DNA of 64,000 bases, from assembly GCA_019623805.1 (NCBI GenBank), contig CP053680.1, positions 3,698,001 to 3,762,000 on the forward strand, written 5' to 3'. Below the pieces are notes generated by a model. The model saw only the letters and a program-made list of their open reading frames with translations, was not told the origin of the DNA and searched no databases. Made by a program: the position numbers and the translations under genes. Shown one piece after another: positions 51,927 to 63,100 of the stretch. Within the stretch, counting starts at the first letter, position 1. Each line of letters begins with the position of its first letter. The DNA is from Gammaproteobacteria bacterium (ex Lamellibrachia satsuma) (GTDB taxonomy: Bacteria > Pseudomonadota > Gammaproteobacteria > Chromatiales > Chromatiaceae).

Positions 51927-53963
51927 ATGAGTGTAGTCGGTGTGAGGCAACGCAGCCGGGTATTGATCCGGGTTCTCACTCTTGTCTTGGCGTTCTCCGG
52001 CATCGGACCGGTTCAGTCCGCCGGTCCACTCATCCCAGATCCTGCAATGCCGCGGGACATGGATGTTCCGGGGCCGCTGTTGGACATCCCGCTGCCCGCA
52101 GAGGGCGCTGAGGAGGAGGCCCTCAAGGGTTTCCGAGTCCCACTTAAACGCGAACGCGTTCCGGACGAGAACCGGGTCGAGGTCAATCGTCTGAGTGTCA
52201 AACGACTCATTCCCATCCAGCAGTTCGAAGGTAAGTGTGCCAAGACCGAGTCCGGCTTCACCTGCGACATCAATCTGGATGACGATGCACTGCAGCAGGT
52301 ACTCGACGAGGTGCTGAAAGCTTACCGCAAGCAGTTCGCCATGTTCGACCAGGCGGGCATCAATGTACGGCTCACCTTCGATGTCGACTGCAACCACACT
52401 GAATATGGCGAGTTTTGCGCCGTGCCGGTGTTGGATCCTGCGCTGGACCAACTGCTTAAATCGGTTCTGCAGGAGTATGAAAACCAGTTTTCCATCTTCG
52501 ACCTGGAGGATGTCTCTATCCGGGTGACCAACTTTTTCCGCGAGCGCGACAGAATTCTGGACACTGCTTTCCTGCCCCCCCAGACGGTGGAAAATGCCTC
52601 AGTGGAGATCCATCTCCTTGAGGGACGGTTGGGCAAGGTGGCAGTCAAGGGCAATCAGCGTTATGAGCCTGAAGTCTTGTTGAAACCCTTTGAGAAGCTG
52701 GTGGACGAACCGGTCACTCGCAGCGAGATCACTCAGTCGCTGCTCAGCGTCTGGGACTATCCTGGGCTGCGCCTGGCGGAGCGCCGAGCCCAGCTGACCT
52801 TCTTCCCCGACGAAGAGGTGGGCAAGACTGCACTGGAACTTGAGGTATTTGAAGAGAAGTATCCCATAAACCTCGGTTTTTCACTGGATAATTCCGGATC
52901 TGAATACTCGGGTATCTACCGTGGACGTCTCAACCTCGACTGGAATAACCCCACCGGTGCCGCTGACCGATTCTCGGCTTCGCTGCTCAACAACGCCAGT
53001 CCCAGTAACGGTCGTTTTTATGCCTTTGACTACATGCGACCGGTTATTACACCGGACTATCATGTCAGTATGGGAGTCAGCCGCAACCAGTTTGAGATTG
53101 GCCAGGAACTGGAGGTGTTCGAGATTGATGGTGTGACGGAGCAGATGTACCTCGCCCTTGATCGGGTGTTCTGGCAGACTTTTCGCACCCGTCTCGCGGC
53201 CTCTGCGGGGCTGACGCTCAAAGATGCCCTGACTCGCCAAACGGATATAGTCACCGCCCAGGACAAATTGTCGGTGTTCAACTTTGGTCTCGATTTCCTC
53301 GATTCCGACGAACTGTTGGCACCGGTGGGGCGCTCCAACCAGCTGCGTTTGAACGTTGCCTACCATCGGGGAGTCGGGGATCTGTTCGGGGCGATGGAGG
53401 GAGAGAACGCCTCCAATTCCAGTCGTACCGGCGGCGACGGAACCAAAGCCGGGGGCAGTTTCGGCAAACTCGTATTCGGTGCCGTACGCAAACAACAGTT
53501 ATTCGCCGACACCATGCTTTGGTTACGGGTGAACGGGCAGTATTCGCCGGATCTGCTGGTCTCCCTGGAGCAGATGGCCCTGGGTGGTCCCAGCAGCGTC
53601 CGGGCATATCCTACCGCCGAATTTTTACGTGACAGCGGCTATTTCCTCTCCCTGGAGTGGTCGTCTAACCTGCCATTTTTCAAGGAGACTGCGGTTCCAG
53701 GTTGGGTTGCCGGCTCCACCGCCACCACTTGGGGGCGGGCGATTACCGTATCGCTTTTTGTGGATCATGCCAGCGGCTGGCTCAACAATCCTCTGGACAA
53801 TGAGGATGAATCCATCGCTCTCAGCGGCGCCGGGCTTGGGTTGGGTTTCAACACCTCCCGCTTCAGTATGAACATGTCGCTGGCTACACCCTTGGGGGAT
53901 CGTGAGCCGAGCAATGAAAGAGATCCGCAGTTTTTTGTGAACATGCTGTTCCAGCTTTTTTGA
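51927..53963 (+). CDS. Two-partner secretion outer-membrane transporter TpsB (ShlB/FhaC/HecB family)
   Basis: 678 residues from the ATG at 51927, with GAGG upstream; the frame is open 126 bases earlier. It has a signal peptide (cleavage near VQSAG) and a Pro/acidic linker. Two similar segments of about 51-residue period each begin with C-x8-C (Cys104/113, Cys155/164) and continue LD-x-AL-x-Q-x-L and YxxQFxxFD. POTRA-type sequence follows (ILDTAFLPPQTVENASVEIH, LEGRLGKVAVKGNQRY), and then a 16-strand-type barrel with the conserved ALGGPSSVRAYP motif. TpsB proteins thread the partner TpsA through the outer membrane. The partner gene follows 230 bases downstream. The extra Cys-paired segment is unusual for the family. 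Confidence 0.92.
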   Translation: MSVVGVRQRSRVLIRVLTLVLAFSGIGPVQSAGPLIPDPAMPRDMDVPGPLLDIPLPAEGAEEEALKGFRVPLKRERVPDENRVEVNRLSVKRLIPIQQFEGKCAKTESGFTCDINLDDDALQQVLDEVLKAYRKQFAMFDQAGINVRLTFDVDCNHTEYGEFCAVPVLDPALDQLLKSVLQEYENQFSIFDLEDVSIRVTNFFRERDRILDTAFLPPQTVENASVEIHLLEGRLGKVAVKGNQRYEPEVLLKPFEKLVDEPVTRSEITQSLLSVWDYPGLRLAERRAQLTFFPDEEVGKTALELEVFEEKYPINLGFSLDNSGSEYSGIYRGRLNLDWNNPTGAADRFSASLLNNASPSNGRFYAFDYMRPVITPDYHVSMGVSRNQFEIGQELEVFEIDGVTEQMYLALDRVFWQTFRTRLAASAGLTLKDALTRQTDIVTAQDKLSVFNFGLDFLDSDELLAPVGRSNQLRLNVAYHRGVGDLFGAMEGENASNSSRTGGDGTKAGGSFGKLVFGAVRKQQLFADTMLWLRVNGQYSPDLLVSLEQMALGGPSSVRAYPTAEFLRDSGYFLSLEWSSNLPFFKETAVPGWVAGSTATTWGRAITVSLFVDHASGWLNNPLDNEDESIALSGAGLGLGFNTSRFSMNMSLATPLGDREPSNERDPQFFVNMLFQLF

Positions 53964-54006
53964 CAGTATTTGATGGGCGTTGCTATTGTTAGAATTTAGA
54001 TAATTA

Positions 54007-54035
54007 TTGTTATTTATCTGTTTGATAAATATAAT
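54007..54035 (+). promoter_or_regulatory. Putative sigma70-type promoter of tpsA
   Basis: TTGTTA (54007-54012), 17-base spacer, and a perfect TATAAT (54030-54035) in an AT-rich block, about 159 bases before the tpsA start. It suggests tpsA can be transcribed separately from tpsB. Confidence 0.5.
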
Positions 54036-54193
54036 ATTATTATACTTAATGAATAGGAATTCAGGTGATTGTCCAGGTTGGGTTCAGGTCAAATAAGACA
54101 CCATATAAAGCGGAAAAAACCAATAAATAGTCCATACTAACTAATAAGCGAACTGTAGCGTGGTGAGGTCGGAGATCGTCTGAGAGTTTAGCA

Positions 54194-57100
54194 ATGAGAA
54201 GGCGCCATCGGCGAAGGAAAGCGGCACGCGTGGGCCAGACTGCCACTGGTTCGAGTGAAACTTGCTACGCCATAAAAGAGTTATCCCATTTCATACGGAT
54301 GGCAATCGTCCTGCCAGCCAGTTTGCTGCTTGCTCAGCCGGGTATGGTTTTGGCCGGTCCCCAAGGGGGGCAGGTAGTCGGTGGTCAGGGCGCGATCAGC
54401 ACACCCAGCACCAACACCACCCTGATCCAGCAGCAGTCTCACAACCTGGCTCTGGAGTGGCAGAGCTTCAACGTACAGGCCCAGGAGTTGGTGCGATTCC
54501 AGCAACCCTCCGCTTCCGCCGCCGTCCTCAACCGCATACTCGATCAAAATCCCAGCCAGATCTTCGGCACCATCGAAGCCAACGGCCGGGTTTTTCTCTC
54601 CAATCCCAATGGCCTCATCTTCGGCCGTACCGCTACCGTCAATGTCGGCAGTCTCATCGCCACGGGCCTGGACATGGATCCGGGCAAATTCATGGACGGC
54701 AAATATGAACTGGGTCTGCCTGACGGCCAATCCCCCGGCAGCGTGATCAACCGCGGAATCATCAAGGCCGCTACCGGCGGCAGCGTCGTTATGGTGGGCG
54801 GCACTGCCAGCAATGAAGGGCTGATCGTTGCCGATGTGGGTTACGTTCACCTTGCCTCCGGGCGCAAGGCCGTGGTTGATTTTGACGGTGCCGGATTGAT
54901 CCGTTTTCGCGTCGACGAAGCAGTGCTGGGCAATGACAGCGGTGCCGAAGCTTCCGTGGCCAATTCAGGTGAGATCCGTGCCGAAGGCGGCACTGTGGTT
55001 CTGGCCGGACACACCGCCCGCGACGTCTTCAGCCAAGTGGTCAACAACACAGGTGTGATCCATGCCGGCAGCATCGACAAATCCGGTGGCAAGATCCGGT
55101 TGACCGGGTTTGGCGGTCTGGTGGCCAACAGCGGCAGGTTGGAAGCGTCGGGTACCAAGGGTGGAAGCATCGAGGTAACAGGCGACCGCATCACATCCAG
55201 TGGCGCTATTGTTGCCGACGGCAGTGCAGGTGATGGCGGCAGGGTGAAACTGGAATCTGCCGATACGACCCTCCTGACCGATAACAGTGCCATCAGCGCC
55301 CAATCCAAGATTGGTGGCAAAGGCGGTAGTGTGCAGGTGTTGGGTGACCGTGTCGGCCTGTTCGGCAACGCAACGATTGATGCCTCCGGCCATATTGGTG
55401 GCGGCGAAGTGCTGGTTGGTGGGGATTACCAGGGGGGTAATCCGGATGTGCTGAATGCCGACCGAACTTATGTTGGGCCAGATACGCAGATCAGGGCGGA
55501 TGCCATTGTTGATGGTGATGGCGGCAAGGTGATCGTTTGGGCGGATGAAATCACCAGGTTCTACGGAACCATTAGTGCAAAAGGCGACAGCAATTCAGGT
55601 AGTGGTGGTTTTGCCGAGGTATCCGGTAAAGAGGGTTTGATCTATCGAGGAACAACTGATCTATCTGGAGCTGATGGTCGTCAGGGGACACTCCTCCTCG
55701 ATCCTGGCACGATCACAATTGCTGGCGGAAGTTCAGACGGTAGTGATAACGAGGCCGGCGATTCAGCAACCGTGCTCTCTCATGATGGCGATACAACCGT
55801 AGCATTTGCAGATATTCCGGCCAGTTTTACCGTGTATGAATCCGAAATCGAAGGAACCAATGCCGATATCATCCTGCAAGCCACTGATGGTATCTCTACC
55901 TCTGGAACTTTCGATAATGGTGGCGAAGGGAATGGCATACTCCTTTTGAATACTGATCGATCCTTGACTCTGATTACTCGCAATGCAGCATTAGAAGGAA
56001 GCACAGGCATTGATGTATCTGCGATAGAAATCCGCGGGCAAGGTGCTGGAGATATCATCATTCAATCCGGATCAGATGGTCGTGATGTGGGTACAGCCAA
56101 CATTGCGGTTGGCACTCTGACTTCCGGGTCCGGGTCGATCACAATCAATTCAGAAGGCACCGTATCTGTCAGCGGTGCACTCTCGACAGGTGGGAACATT
56201 GGTATCACGGCAGGTGATGCTGCAACCTTTGCGCTGGACAATACGACAGAAAATGTGACGGCCGCCATACTGACGGTCACTGCCACTGACGTGGATGGTT
56301 TTGACACCATCAACAGTCTGGGCAGTACCAACGTGATACTACAACCGGATGCGGTGGCGGATACGGTCGGACTGGCGGTGGCGGACGGGACAAGCTTCAC
56401 CCTGACCACCGACGACATTGCCGAATTGAAGGCAGGCAGCGGTACAGTGACCATAGGCCAGGCTGGCGGCACAGGCGCGATCAGTCTGGGCGGTGCAGTG
56501 GATCTGGCCGGAAAGAATGTGGCCCTGCGAGGTGGCCGGATCAACGATACCATCAACACCCTCAGTGCCGACACGTTGGCTTTGGATTTGGATTCCAACG
56601 GGGCGGGTGCAAATACCCTGGGTACTACCGTATCCACGCTGTCCATTGATTCTTCCGACGGCAATGATGCCACCAATCAAAGCGTGACTGTGGTGAATGC
56701 CGGTGCAGTGGCTCTAGATATCCTTAATTTGGACGGCGGTACTTTGAACCTGACCGCCGGAGGCGCCATCACCGACGGCAATGCTGATGCCGCTGGCGCG
56801 GATACCACGGTAAATGTGACGGCTGATACCCTGAACATCCTGGGCAACCAGGCGGTGACGGATATTGAGACAGCGGTTAGCACTCTGGATCTGACTACTG
56901 CGGCCACCTCTATCAGCAATACCGGCGCGCTGGCGCTGGCTGACTCTATAGTGACGGGTCAGTTGGATCTGACCGGCAGTGCGGGCATCGCTCTGGGTAC
57001 CCTGACGGCCACCGGCCAGACGGTGAATTTGACCGCTGGAGGTGCTATTACCCAGAACGGCGTTTTGACAGCAACTACCCTGAACGTCACTAATGCCAGC

Positions 57101-60100
57101 AGTACCACCACGCTGACTCAAGCCAATGTACTGATCAACTTGGATACGGTGAATGCTACTGGAGGTGACTTCCAGCTGGCCAACGACCAGGCGCTGAATC
57201 TGACTGGCGGGATCGATGCTGGAGTAAACGACGTCACGATCACTACTGGCGCCAATGCGGTCACCTTTGCCTTGGACAATACGACAGAAAATGTGACGGC
57301 CGGCATACTGACGGTCACTGCCACTGACGTGGATGGTTTTGACACCATCAACAGTCTGGGCAGTACCAACGTGATACTACAACCGGATGCGGTGGCGGAT
57401 ACGGTGGGACTGGCAGTGGCGGACGGGACGAGCTTCACCCTGACCACCGACGACATTGCCGAATTGAAGGCAGGCAGCGGTACAGTGACCATCGGCCAGG
57501 CTGGCGGCACAGGCGCGATCAGCCTGGGCGATGCGGTGGATCTGGCCGGAAAGAATGTGGCCCTGCGAGGTGGCCGGATCAACGATACCACCAACACCAT
57601 CAGTGCCGACACATTGGATTTGGATTTGGATTCCAACGGGGCGGGTGCAAATACTCTGAGTACTACCGTATCCACGCTGTCCATTGACTCTTCCGACGGC
57701 AATGATGCCACTAACCAAAGCGTGAATGTGGTGAATACCGCTGCGGTGGCTCTAGGTATCCTTAATTTGGACGGCGGCACTTTGAACCTGACCGCCGGAG
57801 GCGCCATCACTGACGGCAATGCTGATGCCGCTGGCGCGGATACCACGGTAAATGTGACGGCTGACACCCTGAACATCCTGGGCAACCAGGCGGTGACGGA
57901 TATTGAGACAGCGGTTAGCACTCTGGATCTGACTACTGCGGCCACCTCTATCAGCAATACCGGCGCGCTGGCGCTGGCTGACTCTATAGTGACGGGTCAG
58001 TTGGATCTGACCGGCAGTGCGGGCATCGCTCTGGGTACCCTGACGGCCACCGGCCAGACGGTGAACCTGGCCGCCGGAGGTGCTATTACCGATGCTAATG
58101 CGGATGCCGCCGGCGCCGATACCACAGTGAATGTAACCGCTGACACCCTGAACATTCTGGGTAACCATGCGGTGACGGATATTGAGACAGCGGCGAGCAA
58201 CCTGGACCTGGCTACGGCGGCCACCAGCATCAGCAACACAGGTGCGTTGACCCTGGCCGACTCCACGGTGACAGGGCAGTTGGATCTGACCGGCAGCGTC
58301 GGGATTGCCCTGAACAACCTGGACGCCACTGGTCAGGCGGTGAACCTGAACGCTGCCGGCGCCATCACCGACGGTAACGGTGGCGGAACCAACATCACGG
58401 CAACGACTATTTCGCTCACCGCCGTCTCAGGCATAGGGGCGGAGGATGCCATTGAAACCGCAGCTACATCCCTGTCGGTGGACAACAGTGGTGCCTTTGA
58501 TGTGCAAATCTCAAACAGCCAGGCAAGTGCCACCGAACTGACTTCACTGAGCACGGTGGGGGCTAATGTAACCTTCAACCAGACTGGTGGCGGTGACTTG
58601 AATGTTACCGGTGCTGTCACCAGTGGCAACCATCCAGGTACCGATGGTGGCAACATCCTGATCAATGCCACCGGCAACCTGACCCTTAATGCAGACCTGG
58701 ATACCCGAGACGGCAGTGGCGGCACCAGCACCCTGTCCGGACTCACCGTGAGCAACGGGGTGCAGATTAGACTGGGTGCCGGTGACATTACCGCAACCGG
58801 CGGTTCCCCGGATACCGTGATCGCCTCCGACATCATCCACTCTGAAGCCGGGCATGGTGATATCAATCTGGTCGCCGACCGCGATATCGTTATTCAGGCC
58901 ATGTTGCAAACAACCCTGGACACTCTGGATATCATCCTGAGTGCGGATAATGATAACGATAGCGATGGTGGCGTGCGGGTGGACACCGGCGGTTTCATCG
59001 ACTCTGCCCGAGACGTGACCATTACCGGTTCCGACCTTTCCGACGACAACGATCCCAATGGCGTCGGCGGGTTCAACAGTGTCTACGTGGCCGCGGATGG
59101 CGCCAATAATCAGATCCAGGCGGCAGGGAGCATTACCCTGCAAAGCAGTGGCGTTGCCCCCGCAGGGTCAGATATTCAGCTGGACGGGCGGGTTACCGCC
59201 ACTGGGGCTGGTGGCGTGACCGTGAATGCCCTGGACCAGATTCTGCTCAATACCGTGCTCACTGCGGGTGGTGGCGGGATCGCCATGCAGAACAACGTGG
59301 TTCTGACCGGCAACAGTAGTCTGACTGCAGCCAATGGGCCGATCAACTTCTCCGGCACCATTCAAGGACAGGGGTCCGCCTGGGATCTGGCCGTGAATGC
59401 CGGCAACGGTGTTGTAACCCTTGGTGGCGCAGTGGGTGCCGGCAACTTGGTTGGGGCCATAGACATCGATGCCGGAACCCTGAATCAGAATGGTGACATT
59501 ACCGCTCAGGGGCAGGTTGATCTCACCTTGGCCAACGCCTTTACCCTTGGAACCATCACTGCGACCGGCCAGACGGTGAACCTGTCCGCGGGTGGCGCCA
59601 TTACCGACGGCAATGCTGATGCGGCTGGCGTGGATGCCACGGTCAATGTAACCGCCGGCACCCTGAACATCCTGGGCAACCAGGCGGTGATTGACATTGA
59701 GACAGCGGTTAACACGCTTGATCTGACCACTGCTGCGACTTCCATCAGCAATACCGGCGCGTTGACTCTGACCGACTCCATTGTGGGTGGGCAGTTGGAT
59801 TTGACCGGCAGTGCCGGGATCGTTCTGAACAATCTGGACGCGGCGGGTCAGACGGTGAACCTGATTGCCGCAGGGGATGTGACCGATGGGGCCGGAACAG
59901 GGGTTGCTGCTGCGACAATGACGGCTACGCTGACGGGAGTATCCTCGGACCTGACCTTGGATTCGGGTAATCATAACATTGCCCAGTTGGGGGCGGTGAC
60001 GGCTCCAGGTGGTTTCACCCTGGATAATGGCGACAACGGCATCACTCTGACTGCCGCGGTACAAGCCGCCAACAACGTCATCAATATTGGTGTGGGTACC

Positions 60101-63100
60101 GGTACCCTGGTCACCAATGCGGCTGGAACTCTCTCAGCCGGAACCGGCGCCATCACCCTGACCGGTGACGGAATGAGCCTGGATGGCGTCGTCAACGGAA
60201 CTGGAACCCTTCTGGTTCAGCCCACCACTGTGGGACAAAGCATCGGTATTGCCGGTGGCGCGGGGGCCTTCTCTCTCACGACTGAGGAAATTGCCGAATT
60301 CCAGAATGGGTTCAGCGGAATCACCATCGGCCGTGCCGACGGAACCGGAACCATCACCATCAATGCTGTTACCTTCAACGACCCGATTACCCTTCGTGCT
60401 CCCGACGGGGCCGGTGCTATCGCGGTGGACGGTCAGATTACGGGCAACGACAACGCGTCGATCACCCTGGATGGTCCGGGAGCTACGACCACGCTGAACG
60501 CTGATATCGTCACCGCCGGCAACGCAATCTCGATCAGCGATAACGTGATTCTTGGTACTCCAGCCACGGTGACCCTGGATACTACCAATAGTGGAGTAGT
60601 TGTGGCCGGCGCAAACATCGGTATCGGTGGAACGGTTGATGACGACGGTGTTGCCAGTGCGCTGGTGCTCAACGGTGGAGCAGGGGGGACGGTGGCGCTG
60701 TCTGGTTCGGCCGGAGAGGGCACGGCCCTGGGCGGTTTGACGATCGGCAATGCTGCACAGGTGGATTTGGCCAACGTGATCGCCGATGGCGCTGTCGTGG
60801 TGGCTGGCGGCAACATCGACCTGAATGGAACCACCTACACCAGTAACTCAGGAGCATTGACCTTCACCGGCGCGGTGGATCTGGACAGCGGTGGCGTCGT
60901 CACCCTGACCACCGATGGTGGAGCAGGCGATGACATCACCCTCACTGGCGCGGTGGAAGATGCCGACAGTGCGGATACCCTGGTGCTCAATGCGGGTGGA
61001 TTGGGCAACGTGGATCTACGAAGTGCCGTCGGTGGAACCAATATGCTGGCAGCGCTGACTGTCAGCAGTGCGGCACAGGTGGATACGGGGGCTGTAACCA
61101 CCGTTGGTGCCCAGGGTTACACAGCCGACGAGATCGACTTTAACGGTGGAGTTGGTTCCATTGCTGGCACGAGCATCATTCTGCAGCCGGTTGCCGATGG
61201 CACTTCGATAGGAGTGGGAGGCGGAGCCGGTACCCTGGATGTTTCCGCTACCGACATAGCTGCGTTGGCTGATGGATTCGCTTCGATTTCCATTGGCCGG
61301 GCTAGTGGTGCCCACGCCATCGTAGTGGGCGGCTCGACCTTCGTGGATCCGGTGACCATTCGGGCGCCGGCCGGTGCTGGCAGCATCACGGTAGACGGTC
61401 AGCTTACGGGCAACGACAACGCTTCGATCACGTTGGATGGCTCGGGGAGCACTACCACGCTGAACGCCGACATCGTCACTGCGGGTAACGTGATCGTGAT
61501 AAGCGATAACGTTATCCTTGGCACACCTGCCACTGTGACCTTGAATACAACCAATGGAGTTGCTACCGGCGCGGACATCAATATTGCAGGTACGGTCAAT
61601 GATGACAGTACTGCCAGCGCGCTGGTGCTCAACGGTGGTGCCGGGGGGGGTGTGATGCTGTCTGGTGCGATCGGGGCAGACATAGCCCTTGACGGCTTGA
61701 CAGTCAGCAATGCGGCCCAAGTGGATCTGGCCAACATGATCGCCAACACCCCCATCGCAGTGACCGGCGACAACATCGACCTGAATGGAACCATCTACAC
61801 CAGTAACACGGGAGCATTAACCTTTACCGGCGCTGTGGATCTGGACAGTGGTGGCGCCGTCACCCTGACCTCTGGAGGGGGAGCGGGAGACGACATCACC
61901 ATCACCAGCGTGGTGGAAGATGCCGACAGCGCTGACTCCCTGGTGCTCAACGCCGGTGCGGCGGGTATTGTTAACTTGCTGGGCGCGGTTGGTGAGAACA
62001 ATGCGTTGGCGGCATTAACGGTAACCAATAGCGCCGGCATATCGCTGCCTGCACTGGGGATTGCCGACGATCTTATTGCCAATTCCGCCGGCGCCATCAT
62101 CGACAGCGGCATACTGGATATCGGCGGTGATGCCCAGTTCACGACTACTGCACTCAACGGCTCGGTGATCCTGGATCAGGCCAGTGATATCGACGGTGCC
62201 TTGATTGTGACCACCGACGGCACGGGCACCACAAGCGTTACCAATCTGACCGATGCTATCGATCTTGGGACAATCACCACCGCACAACTGCTGATTGGCG
62301 CAGCCGGTACCATCACCGACAGCGGCGTACTGGACATCGGCGGTGATGCCCAGTTCACGACTACTGCACTCAACGGCTCGGTGATCCTGGATCAGGCGAG
62401 TGACATAGACGGTGCCTTGATCGTGACCACTGACGGCACGGGCACCACCAGCGTTACCAATCTGACAGACTCCATTGATCTTGGGACGATCATCACCGCA
62501 CAGCTGACCATTGGTGCAGCGGGCGCGATCATCGACAGCGGCGTAATGGATATCGGTGGCGATGCCCAGTTCACCACCACGGCTGCCAACGGATCGGTGA
62601 TCCTGGATCAGGCCAGCGATATCGATGGGGCTTTGATTGTGACCACCGACGGCACGGGTACCACCAGCGTGACCAATCTGACCGACGCCATCGATCTTGG
62701 CACGATCACCACCGCGCAACTGACGGTTGGTGCAGCGGGTGCTATAACCGACAGCGGCATACTGGACATCGGCGGTGATGCCCAGTTCACGACTACTGCA
62801 CTCAACGGCTCGGTGATCCTGGATCAGGCCAGTGATATCGACGGTGCCTTGATTGTGACCACCGACGGCACGGGCACCACAAGCGTTACCAATCTGACCG
62901 ATGCTATCGATCTTGGGACAATCACCACCGCACAACTGCTGATTGGCGCAGCCGGTACCATCACCGACAGCGGCGTACTGGACATCGGCGGTGATGCCCA
63001 GTTCACGACTACTGCACTCAACGGCTCGGTGATCCTGGATCAGGCGAGTGACATAGACGGTGCCTTGATCGTGACCACTGACGGCACGGGCGCCGCCAGC

